NCBI GenBank assembly: GCA_023263735.1 | Contig: JALQUQ010000001.1 | Location: 1-30,670, forward strand | Origin: Paracoccaceae bacterium | GTDB taxonomy: Bacteria > Pseudomonadota > Alphaproteobacteria > Rhodobacterales > Rhodobacteraceae | Reading direction: 5' to 3' | DNA length: 30,670 nucleotides | In this document: positions 11,914 through 19,476 of the stretch, in pieces | Numbering within the stretch: position 1 is the stretch's first letter | How the letters are laid out: each line of letters begins with the position of its first letter | The notes under the pieces: model-generated | Told to the model about the DNA's origin: nothing | Databases searched by the model: none | What the model saw: only the letters and a program-made list of their open reading frames with translations | Made by a program: the position numbers and the translations under genes

Positions 11914-13208
11914 TGGACAGAACGCTCAGTTGGACCCAGATCGCCCGGTTGGGGCTGGTGCAGATGTGCCTTGGCGCGGTGGTGGTGCTGACGACCAGCA
12001 CGTTGAACCGGCTGATGACGGTGGAACTGTCGCTGCCCGCCGTGCTGCCGGGGCTGCTCGTCGCGTTGCACTATGGCATCCAGATCAGCCGCCCGGCCTG
12101 GGGCTTCCGCTCGGACACGCGGGGGAACCGGACGCGGTTCATCGTGGGCGGCATGGCCGTGCTGGCGCTGGGAGCATTCCTTGCCGCCGTGGCCGTGGCG
12201 GTGATGGGGGCGGCGTTCTGGCCGGGGATGGTGCTGTCGATCGCCGCTTATGTGCTGATCGGCGTGGGGGTGGGGGCGTCCGGCACCTCGCTTCTGGCGC
12301 TCGTGGCCACCGCGACCGCGCCGCGCCGCAGGGCGGCGGCTGCGACGATCACCTGGCTGATGATGATCCTTGGCATCGCCGCGACCGCCGGCACGGTGGG
12401 CGCGGTGCTGGACCCCTATTCGCCCGCGCGCCTTCTGGTTGTGGTGGGCATCGTGACGGGCGGGGCGGTGATCCTGACCGCCCTCGCCGTCTGGGGGATC
12501 GAGCGTCGCGTGACCGCCACCCCGTCCGACGACCGCCCGATGCCGCTGCGGCAGGGGCTGGCCGAGGTCTGGGCCGAACCGCAGGCGCGGGATTTCACGC
12601 TGTTCATCTTCCTGTCGATGGTCGCCTATTTCCTGCAGGAGTTGATCCTTGAACCCTATGCCGGGCTGGTCTTTGGCATGACGCCCGGACAATCGACGCA
12701 GCTGTCGGGCGTGCAACATGGCGGGGTGTTCCTTGGCATGCTGACCGTGGGCATCGCCTGTACGGGCCTGAGGCTCGGCTCGCTCAGGGCATGGGTCATG
12801 GGCGGTTGCGTGCTGTCGGCGCTGGCCTTGGGCTTCATCGCCTGGCTGGGTCTGGTCGGGATGGATCTGATGCGTCCCGCGACCTTTGCCCTCGGTTTCG
12901 GCAACGGCGTCTTTGCGGTCGCGGCCATCGGCGCGATGATGGCGCTGGCGGGGCAGGGGCGGCAGGCCCGCGAGGGCACGCGCATGGGCCTGTGGGGCGC
13001 GGCGCAGGCACTGGCGGCGGGCTTCGGCGGGCTCTTGGGAGCCGCCTCGGCGGATGCGCTGCGGCTGGTCATGGCCGATGCCCCCGCCTTTGCCACGGTC
13101 TTTCTGGCCGAGGCGTTTCTGTTTCTGGTCGCCGCCCTGATGGCGGCGCAGGTCGTGGCGGGCGGCGCGCAGCGCGCCCAGTCGCAGGCCGTCATGGCGG
13201 GAGAGTAA
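11913..13208 (+). CDS. PucC/LhaA-family transporter (BCD family of the MFS), Orf428 homologue
   Basis: A 431-residue polytopic membrane protein with about twelve hydrophobic segments. It starts MDRTLSWTQIARLGLVQMCL and contains NRLMTVELSLPAVLPGLLVA and RPAWGFRSDTRGNRT, typical of the PucC/LhaA/Orf428 group that is associated with chlorophyll delivery or light-harvesting assembly. Position between bchG and bchP matches orf428 of Rhodobacter. The ATG overlaps the bchG stop by one base, and bchP follows after one base, so it belongs to the bchG operon. The substrate is not established. A role in passing bacteriochlorophyll to antenna proteins is inference from the family. Confidence 0.88.
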   Translation: MDRTLSWTQIARLGLVQMCLGAVVVLTTSTLNRLMTVELSLPAVLPGLLVALHYGIQISRPAWGFRSDTRGNRTRFIVGGMAVLALGAFLAAVAVAVMGAAFWPGMVLSIAAYVLIGVGVGASGTSLLALVATATAPRRRAAAATITWLMMILGIAATAGTVGAVLDPYSPARLLVVVGIVTGGAVILTALAVWGIERRVTATPSDDRPMPLRQGLAEVWAEPQARDFTLFIFLSMVAYFLQELILEPYAGLVFGMTPGQSTQLSGVQHGGVFLGMLTVGIACTGLRLGSLRAWVMGGCVLSALALGFIAWLGLVGMDLMRPATFALGFGNGVFAVAAIGAMMALAGQGRQAREGTRMGLWGAAQALAAGFGGLLGAASADALRLVMADAPAFATVFLAEAFLFLVAALMAAQVVAGGAQRAQSQAVMAGE

Positions 13209-13209
13209 G

Positions 13210-14391
13210 ATGGGATACGACGCCTTCATCGTCGGTGGCGGGCCTTCGGGGGCGACCGCGGCCGAAGACCTCGCCCGCGCCGGATTGCGTGTGGCGCTCT
13301 TGGACCGGGCGGGGCGGATCAAGCCCTGCGGCGGGGCCATCCCCCCGCGCCTGATCGCGGATTTCGCCATTCCGGATGAGCTGATCGTGGCCAAGATCAA
13401 ATCGGCGCGCATGATCTCTCCCACCGGGCGGTCGGTGGATATCCCCATCGAGGGCGGTTTCGTCGGCATGGTGGACCGCGAGGATTTCGACGAATACCTG
13501 CGCGACCGCGCCGCGATGCACGGGGCGGAGCGGCTGACCGGAACCTTCCTGAAGATCGACCGGACGGCGGGCAAGACCGAGGTCGTCTGGCGCGACAAGG
13601 CCACGGGTCAAGAAATGCGCAGCCCGACGCGCGTGGTGATCGGGGCCGATGGCGCGCGGTCCGGCGTCGCGCGGGCCGAGGTGCCGGGCGGCGACCGCAT
13701 CCCTTACGTCATCGCCTATCACGAGATCATCGACGCCCCCGAAGCGGCGCCCGGCTATGACCCCGACCGCTGCGACGTCATCTATGATGGCCGCATCTCG
13801 CCCGATTTCTATGGCTGGGTCTTTCCGCATGGCCCCAAGGTCAGTGTCGGAATGGGGACCGAGGTGGATGGCGTTGACCTGAAACAGGCCACCGCCGACC
13901 TTCGCGAAATGTCGGGCCTGACCGGCTGCGCCACGATCCGCCGCGAGGGCGCGCCGATCCCGCTGAAACCCTTGGACCGCTGGGACAATGGCCGCGACGT
14001 GGTGCTGGCGGGCGATGCGGCAGGGGTGGTGGCCCCAAGCTCGGGCGAGGGGATTTTCTACGCCATGGCCGGGGGCCGCGCGGCGGGCACGGCGGCGCAA
14101 GCCTTCCTTCGGACCGGCCGCGTGGCGGATCTGAAACTGGCGCGGAAACTCTTCATGTCGGAACATGGCACGGTGTTCCGGGTTCTGCGGTCGATGCAGG
14201 ACGCCTATTACAAAAGCGACGACCGCCGCGAACGCTTTGTCAGCCTCTGCCATGACATCGACGTGCAGAAGCTGACCTTCGAGGCCTATATGAACAAGCG
14301 CCTTGTCTCGGCCCGGCCCTTGGCGCATCTGAAGATCGGCTTGAAGAATCTGGCCCATCTGACGGGCCTTGTCAGACCGGAATGGACATGA
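13210..14391 (+). CDS. bchP: Geranylgeranyl diphosphate/bacteriochlorophyll reductase
   Basis: Reduces the geranylgeranyl tail to phytyl using NADPH. The product is 393 residues. The N-terminal dinucleotide-binding motif is GYDAFIVGGGPSGATAAEDL, followed by KPCGGAIPP, a hallmark of the ChlP/BchP family. A second FAD motif reads VVLAGDAAGVVAPSSGEGI at about residues 263-281. The start lies one base after the stop of the transporter gene, and the stop overlaps idi as ATGA. Confidence 0.96.
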   Translation: MGYDAFIVGGGPSGATAAEDLARAGLRVALLDRAGRIKPCGGAIPPRLIADFAIPDELIVAKIKSARMISPTGRSVDIPIEGGFVGMVDREDFDEYLRDRAAMHGAERLTGTFLKIDRTAGKTEVVWRDKATGQEMRSPTRVVIGADGARSGVARAEVPGGDRIPYVIAYHEIIDAPEAAPGYDPDRCDVIYDGRISPDFYGWVFPHGPKVSVGMGTEVDGVDLKQATADLREMSGLTGCATIRREGAPIPLKPLDRWDNGRDVVLAGDAAGVVAPSSGEGIFYAMAGGRAAGTAAQAFLRTGRVADLKLARKLFMSEHGTVFRVLRSMQDAYYKSDDRRERFVSLCHDIDVQKLTFEAYMNKRLVSARPLAHLKIGLKNLAHLTGLVRPEWT

Positions 14392-14921
14392 CCGCGCAAC
14401 TGATCCCGGCCTTCGTGGATGGACGCCTGACCCCGGTGGAAAAGCTGGAGGTGCATCGCCGCGGCCTGCGCCATCCGGCGATCTCGGTCTTTGTGCTGCG
14501 CGGGGATGCCGTTCTGATGCAGCGCCGGGCGCTGTCGAAATACCACACGCCGGGGCTTTGGACGAACACCGTCTGCACCCATCCGCATTGGGACGAGGCG
14601 GCGCTCGACTGCGCCACCCGCCGCGTGGATGAGGAACTGGGTCTGACCGGCCTTTCCTTCCGTCACGCGGGCGTGGTGGAATACCGCGCCGATGTGCAGG
14701 GCGGTTTGATCGAACATGAGGTGGTGGATGTCTTCACCGCCGAAGCCGTGCCGGGGCAGGAGCCCGTGCCGAACCCCGATGAGGTGGCCGAGGTCGCTTG
14801 GCTGCCCATGGCCGACCTGCTGGCCGATCTGGCGGCAAGACCGGAACGCTACACGCCGTGGCTCAGGATCTATATGGACAAGCACCGGCAGATGATCCTT
14901 GGCGGGTTGCTGGCCGTCTGA
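14388..14921 (+). CDS. idi: Isopentenyl-diphosphate delta-isomerase, type 1
   Basis: Interconverts IPP and DMAPP, feeding CrtE and the phytyl tail of bacteriochlorophyll. The product is 177 residues with a Nudix fold. TNTVCTHPHW carries the catalytic cysteine, and the Nudix box region reads ATRRVDEELGLTG. Conserved IDI-1 stretches include KYHTPGLW and IEHEVVDVF. The start was placed at ATG 14388 because it overlaps the bchP stop as ATGA; an in-frame ATG at 14382 would add two residues. It ends 24 bases from the convergent bchO, with no hairpin between. Confidence 0.95.
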   Translation: MTAQLIPAFVDGRLTPVEKLEVHRRGLRHPAISVFVLRGDAVLMQRRALSKYHTPGLWTNTVCTHPHWDEAALDCATRRVDEELGLTGLSFRHAGVVEYRADVQGGLIEHEVVDVFTAEAVPGQEPVPNPDEVAEVAWLPMADLLADLAARPERYTPWLRIYMDKHRQMILGGLLAV

Positions 14922-14945
14922 CGCGAACGTTTCCGCCCCCTGATC

Positions 14946-15806
14946 TCAACCCGGGGCTTGGTCCAGCCATTCCCGGATCAGCGGGGCCAGACCATCGGCG
15001 CGTTCCTCATGCACCAGATGTCCGCCGGGCAGTTCCTGATAGGTGGCGCGTGGCATCCGTGCGGCCCAATCGCGGGACAGAGTGCAGGGCACGGCGCGAT
15101 CCTCGCGCCCGGCGACCAGCAGCACCCGCGCTTGCAGTTCTGGCAGGGCCGCCAGAACCGGGGCCAGCCGCCATTGCGCCATCATCGCCAAGGCCCCCTG
15201 CACATGGGCCGGGTCCTGCACCAGCCGCAGATACTGCGCACGTCCTGCCGCATCGATCCGCGATCCCGTGCCGTCCAGCAGGCGGTCCACCGTCGCGGCG
15301 CGTCCCCAGAGGCGGGCAAAGCCCGTGGCGGCAAAGGGCAGGGCCGCCAATCCCTTGGCCAGCGCCGGAAACAGCACCCCCGCCGCGCCGTCAAATTCGC
15401 CCAAGGCCGCGTTGATGCCGATCACCTGCACGCCCGGCCAGCCGCGCGCCAGTTGCAACGCCAGCACCGCCCCCGCCGAATGGCCCACCACCGCCCTTGG
15501 CCGCAGGTCCAGCGCGGCGCAAAGCTGGGCCAGATCCTCGGCCATCGCCACGGGACCCGAGCGGGAGGGGTTTAGCGCCCGGCTGCAGCCTTGACCCGGC
15601 AGGTCGGGGGCGATTACGCGGAAATCCGGCACCAGCCCCGCGATCATGCGCGCGAAGCTGTGACCCGAGGCCCCCAAACCATGCAGCAACAGCAGCACCG
15701 GACCCGGACCGCCCGTGTCGATCACCCACCAGTCCACAGCCCCCGCCCGCAGGCGGCGACCGGCTGACCGGTTGGGCCAGTCTTGCGGTAGGTCGCGCGG
15801 GTCCAC
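14946..15806 (-). CDS. bchO: Alpha/beta hydrolase BchO, putative Mg-chelatase accessory protein
   Basis: A 286-residue alpha/beta-hydrolase-fold protein encoded directly after bchD in many purple bacteria; its exact reaction is not settled. The oxyanion region reads LLLHGLGASGHSF, the nucleophile elbow VVGHSAGAVLALQLA, and a possible catalytic His lies in LPGGHLVHEE near the end. The start is GTG at 15806, one base beyond the bchD stop, with GGAGG six bases upstream inside bchD; the next residues DPRDLPQDWPN match the family's N-terminus. The frame stays open upstream inside bchD, but that is a shadow. The gene ends the crtA-bchI-bchD-bchO unit. Confidence 0.92.
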   Translation of the reverse strand: MDPRDLPQDWPNRSAGRRLRAGAVDWWVIDTGGPGPVLLLLHGLGASGHSFARMIAGLVPDFRVIAPDLPGQGCSRALNPSRSGPVAMAEDLAQLCAALDLRPRAVVGHSAGAVLALQLARGWPGVQVIGINAALGEFDGAAGVLFPALAKGLAALPFAATGFARLWGRAATVDRLLDGTGSRIDAAGRAQYLRLVQDPAHVQGALAMMAQWRLAPVLAALPELQARVLLVAGREDRAVPCTLSRDWAARMPRATYQELPGGHLVHEERADGLAPLIREWLDQAPG

Positions 15807-15807
15807 C

Positions 15808-17490
15808 TCAATCCTCCAGCGATGCGCCCAAGGCCTGCGCCAGCCGTCCGGCATCAGCGCGGGGCAGCACCAGATAGCGCGCGCCCATCCGGCGGGCGAG
15901 GTCGGAAAGCCGGGGTTGCGCCCGCATTCCAAGGTCCAGCACCAGCGCCGACAGCCCCGCCCGGCGGATCGACAGCGCCAGCGTATCGGCCTCTGCCTCG
16001 GCCAGCGCGCGGTCGGGGGTGCCGTCGAGCGCGATATTGCCCTTGCCATCGGTCAAAAGCGCGATGGTCGGTGTCATCCCCCGCGCGCGGGCAAGGGTGG
16101 CGGTCTCAAGCGCCAGTTTCAACCCGCCGGGCAGGGGCGTGGCCCCGCCCCCCGGCACGCCGCGCAAGCGGTTCTTGGTCTGCACCAGACTGCGGGTCGG
16201 CGGCAGCAGCAGATCCGCCTTGCGCCCGCGAAAGGTTAGAAGCGCCACATGGTCCCGGCGGCTGTAGGCGCGGGCCAGCAGCAGTTCCACCGCCCCCTTC
16301 GCCTCGGCCAGTCGGGCCACGGCGGCAGAGCCCGAGGCATCGACGGCACAGATCAGGACCCGGTCGGACATCACCTTGGCGCGGCGGATGTGCAGGTCGG
16401 TGGGATCGACCAGCAGCGCCTGACCTGCGCGCTGGGGCTGTTCGGCCCGCCGCAGCGTCTGCCACGGGGCGGCGGCGCGCAGCGTGGCGATCAAGTCGAT
16501 GCGGGATCCTTCGCGCGGGCGGCCCTTGCGCGACGGCAAGGGGCGCCCCCTCCGGTTGCCCGCCCGTTCCGCCCCGCTGCCTGAAGACCCCTTGGCCGCG
16601 CGCGCGGCGCGACCTTCGGCCAATTCGCGGAGCAGCGACTCGGGCAGGGCGGTGCGCGCAGCCTCGACCAGCAGATCGGCCGACAGGCTTTCGCCCTGCG
16701 TGTCGCCCTCGGCAGGGTCCGCGCGGTCATCCTGGCCCTGATCGGGCGGGGGCTGGGGCGGGCTGTCGGGCGGCTCTGACGGTTCCGGTGCGGGCGTGGC
16801 GCGGTGGGACAGCGCCAGCGCGGCGGCCTGCCGTAAATCCTCCATCTCGACCGCCGACCGTCCGGCCAGCGCGGCCAGCGCACGCGCCACGGCCAGCGTC
16901 AGGATCGGCGCGCGGGGGCTGTCGATGGACAAGTCGGCACAGGCGCGCACCACCTCGGCCACCGCCTCATGCGGCAGGCGGACCGAGGGCAAGAGGGCAC
17001 GTGCCGCCAGCACCGTTGCCCCATCGGGCAGGGGCAGGGCATCGGGGGCGCGCGCGCCATCAAGGTCAAGGAACAGGCCCAGCCGGTCGGCCAGCGCGGG
17101 GGGCAGGCCTTCGCCCGCCTCGGCCGCCTCGTCCAGCGCGATGAGGCCGTGGTGATGCTGGTCCAGGGTCTGTGACAGCCGCGCCGCCAGCGCGGGGGGG
17201 CAGCGTTCGGCCATGGTCAGCACCAGAACCGACGGGCGGTCCAGCATCCCCCGCCGCAGCACCGGACGCCCCGCTTGCAATGACCCCACGGCATCCAGCC
17301 CGCCGTAAAGCGCCTCATCCCCGATCTGGGGGGACAGGCGCTGCAAGGGCAGGGGCAAGGGCAGCAGCGAGAGCGATTCAAGCACCCGTTGTCGGAACGG
17401 CCCGGCCCGCGCGCGCAGCCAGAGGCCACCCACCGCCACCGGGTCCACCGCCAGCACCGCGAGGGCTGACTTGAGGAACCCTGCTTCCAT
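15808..17490 (-). CDS. bchD: Magnesium chelatase subunit D
   Basis: Forms the AAA+ double ring with BchI that drives Mg insertion by BchH. The product is 560 residues. The N-terminal AAA-like half (~1-235) lacks a recognisable Walker A, as usual for BchD. A Pro/Asp/Gln-rich linker follows at about residues 235-270 (PPDSPPQPPPDQGQDD). The C-terminal von Willebrand A domain (~375-545) has the MIDAS motif DASGS at 384-388 and LLTDGKGN later. The ATG at 17490 lies one base after the bchI stop codon. Confidence 0.96.
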   Translation of the reverse strand: MEAGFLKSALAVLAVDPVAVGGLWLRARAGPFRQRVLESLSLLPLPLPLQRLSPQIGDEALYGGLDAVGSLQAGRPVLRRGMLDRPSVLVLTMAERCPPALAARLSQTLDQHHHGLIALDEAAEAGEGLPPALADRLGLFLDLDGARAPDALPLPDGATVLAARALLPSVRLPHEAVAEVVRACADLSIDSPRAPILTLAVARALAALAGRSAVEMEDLRQAAALALSHRATPAPEPSEPPDSPPQPPPDQGQDDRADPAEGDTQGESLSADLLVEAARTALPESLLRELAEGRAARAAKGSSGSGAERAGNRRGRPLPSRKGRPREGSRIDLIATLRAAAPWQTLRRAEQPQRAGQALLVDPTDLHIRRAKVMSDRVLICAVDASGSAAVARLAEAKGAVELLLARAYSRRDHVALLTFRGRKADLLLPPTRSLVQTKNRLRGVPGGGATPLPGGLKLALETATLARARGMTPTIALLTDGKGNIALDGTPDRALAEAEADTLALSIRRAGLSALVLDLGMRAQPRLSDLARRMGARYLVLPRADAGRLAQALGASLED

Positions 17491-17491
17491 C

Positions 17492-18547
17492 TTACGGCAG
17501 GATTTCGGCGACGGTGCGGGCGACGCGGGCGGATGATCCCGCCTCGTCCAGCGGATCGCGGCGCAGGCGGTGCCCCAACGCCATCCCCGCCACGCGGCGC
17601 AGGTGGCTGCGGTGCAGGGCGGTCGCCCCTTCGATGGCGGCCAGCGCGCGGGCGGCGCGAAGAAGCGTCAACTCGCCCCGCAGACCATCCGACCCCAAGG
17701 CGATGCACAAGGCCGCGCAATCATGCAGCGCGGTGCCGGGCGTGGTGACGGCGGGCAGGGCCGCGCGGGCGGCAAGGATGGTGTCGCGCAGCGCGGCGTC
17801 CTGCGGTTGCCAATTGGCAAGGAAGGCATCGGGGGCGGTGTCATAGGCATCGCGGCGCTGGATCACCTGAACCCGGGTCTCGATATCGCGGGGCGAGGTG
17901 ACCTCGACCGACAGACCGAAGCGGTCCAGCAGTTGCGGACGCAGATCGCCCTCTTCCGGGTTGCCCGACCCCACCAGCACGAAACGCGCGGCATGGCGGA
18001 TCGACAGCCCGTCACGTTCCACCACATTCTCGCCCGATTGCGCGACGTCCAAGAGCAGGTCGACGATGTGATCTTCCAGAAGGTTCACCTCGTCGATGTA
18101 AAGGTATCCCCGGTTGGCCCGGGCCAGAAGGCCGGGCTCAAAGGCCTTTTCCCCCCGCCCGATGGCGCGTTCGATGTCCAGCGCCCCGATTACCCGGTCT
18201 TCGCTGACGCCCAGCGGCAGGTCGACAACCGGGGTGGGCTTTCGGACCAAGGTCGCGGTGGTGATCCCGGCCCAATCCGGGCAGTGCTCCGCCTTGGCCG
18301 AGTTGACGGGGCATCCCTCCACCGCCTCGATCTCGGGCAGAAGGGCTGCCAGCGCGCGGACGGCGGTGGATTTGCCGGTTCCCCGGTCGCCAAAAACCAG
18401 AACCCCGCCGATGCCGGGGTCCACGGCGGTCAGCACCAGCGCGAGCTTCATGTCCTCTTGTCCGACGATGGCCGAAAAGGGGAAGGGCGCGCGGTGGCGG
18501 GCGGTGTCGGGCAGCGGGCGCAACAGCGAAACGGCAGGGGCGTTCAT
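17492..18547 (-). CDS. bchI: Magnesium chelatase subunit I (AAA+ ATPase)
   Basis: ATPase subunit of Mg-chelatase. The product is 351 residues. It has FPFSAIVGQEDMKLALVL near the N-terminus, Walker A GDRGTGKS at residues 53-60, Walker B LYIDEVNLL at 148-156 and the sensor/arginine-finger stretch GSGNPEEGDLRPQLLDRFGL. The start overlaps the crtA stop as ATGA, so it is co-expressed with crtA from the PpsR-controlled crtA promoter, a carotenoid-bacteriochlorophyll co-operon known in Rhodobacter. Confidence 0.97.
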   Translation of the reverse strand: MNAPAVSLLRPLPDTARHRAPFPFSAIVGQEDMKLALVLTAVDPGIGGVLVFGDRGTGKSTAVRALAALLPEIEAVEGCPVNSAKAEHCPDWAGITTATLVRKPTPVVDLPLGVSEDRVIGALDIERAIGRGEKAFEPGLLARANRGYLYIDEVNLLEDHIVDLLLDVAQSGENVVERDGLSIRHAARFVLVGSGNPEEGDLRPQLLDRFGLSVEVTSPRDIETRVQVIQRRDAYDTAPDAFLANWQPQDAALRDTILAARAALPAVTTPGTALHDCAALCIALGSDGLRGELTLLRAARALAAIEGATALHRSHLRRVAGMALGHRLRRDPLDEAGSSARVARTVAEILP

Positions 18548-19317
18548 GCGGCGGTCCTTTCGGGATCGGGCAGGTCAGGGGTCTGCGGCGGGATCTGCGA
18601 CGGGGGAAGCGGCAGGTGCGACAGGGGATTGCCGCCCTCCCACTGCCCCTCGCAGCCCAGCAGGCGGAAACGGGCGTAAAGCTCTTCGGCGAACCAGCCT
18701 TCGGCCCGCACGGCGCGCACGGCACGGGCATGGGGGCCATCGGCATGGGCAAAGGCGGACAGCGTCTTGGCATCGGGCCAGACCGAGAAGGTCACCTGAT
18801 GCAGGAAGGGCACCTCGCCGATGCCGATCTTGAAGGCCACATCGGCATTGTCGCCGATAGCATGGGAAATCCCCGGCACCCGGCCCCAGAACCCGCCCAG
18901 ATGGCGCGGGCGCAGCGTGGCGCGGGTCAGGGCGACCACCGGCTCACCGGGGGCAAGGCGTTCGGGCGCGCCATCGGGCAGGAAGGGATTGACGCCCGAC
19001 CAACTGCCCCGCGCCGTGGTGGGGTCAAGGTAGAGCGTCCAGGCCTCGGCCGCGCGCTTGCGCCATGCGGTCCAGACCGGACTTCCTGCAATGGCGCGGC
19101 GGGCGGCGGATTCGTTGGGCCAGACCGCAAGGATCGCCCAGACCTGCCAGTTCGGTCGCGGGGTGAAACCTTCGCCCGTGCCCGAACCGCAGAGTTTGAA
19201 GAATCGCAACTCGCGCTCTTGCCGCAGTTTGGGGCGCGCCAATGCCATCTGCCCAATCGCCCAGAGCCGGTCGAACCGACCGGAAAAGCGGAACAGGCTG
19301 AGCGTGACGGTCGAGAT
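18544..19317 (-). CDS. crtA: Spheroidene monooxygenase with apparent ATC start
   Basis: Adds the C2 keto group to spheroidene under oxygen, giving spheroidenone. Conserved sequence includes GSGTGEGFTPRPNWQVWAIL, ALTRATL, KIGIGEVPFLHQVTFSVWPD and HARAVRAVRAEGWFAEELYA. The first ordinary start is ATG at 19248 (MALARPK), which would give 234 residues and drop the conserved N-terminus. In frame just upstream the sequence reads STVTLSLFRF, as in other CrtA proteins (which start MxTVTLS). The codon where Met is expected is ATC at 19315-19317, with GGAGG seven bases upstream (19325-19329). From there the product is 257 residues. No ATG, GTG or TTG lies between this point and the upstream in-frame stop. 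A rare ATC start, a point mutation and a base-calling error are all possible. Confidence 0.85.
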   Translation of the reverse strand: MSTVTLSLFRFSGRFDRLWAIGQMALARPKLRQERELRFFKLCGSGTGEGFTPRPNWQVWAILAVWPNESAARRAIAGSPVWTAWRKRAAEAWTLYLDPTTARGSWSGVNPFLPDGAPERLAPGEPVVALTRATLRPRHLGGFWGRVPGISHAIGDNADVAFKIGIGEVPFLHQVTFSVWPDAKTLSAFAHADGPHARAVRAVRAEGWFAEELYARFRLLGCEGQWEGGNPLSHLPLPPSQIPPQTPDLPDPERTAA

Positions 19318-19364
19318 GGCGCATCCTCCGGCATATCCACGGCATGCGGGCGCGGCATGCGGTG

Positions 19365-19382
19365 TGTAAACTTGATGTTACA
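19365..19382. promoter_or_regulatory. PpsR/CrtJ box on the crtA side of the crtA-crtI region
   Basis: TGTaaacttgatgttACA is a perfect TGT-N12-ACA with five-base inverted arms (TGTAA/TTACA). It lies 48-65 bases upstream of the apparent crtA start and 78 bases, start to start, from the crtI-side box. Confidence 0.85.
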
Positions 19383-19442
19383 CCTTGTGCGGAGGGTGGG
19401 AAGGGTAAAAACGGTCGCATGGGCCGCATTTAAGCGCGGACT

Positions 19443-19460
19443 TGTAAATTAAAGTGGACA
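19443..19460. promoter_or_regulatory. PpsR/CrtJ box on the crtI side of the crtA-crtI region
   Basis: TGTaaattaaagtggACA is a perfect TGT-N12-ACA ending 16 bases before the crtI ATG, so bound repressor would cover the crtI translation-start area or its promoter. The crtI start has no obvious purine-rich ribosome-binding sequence. Confidence 0.85.
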
Positions 19461-19476
19461 GTCTATCGTCATATCC

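Noticed and set aside
11865..13604. A 579-codon open frame on the minus strand opposite the PucC-like gene and bchP
   Set aside because: His/Gln/Arg-rich shadow that crosses two genes with clear family assignments.
14922..14945. Bidirectional terminator between idi and bchO
   Set aside because: The 24-base gap shows no inverted repeat or T-run.
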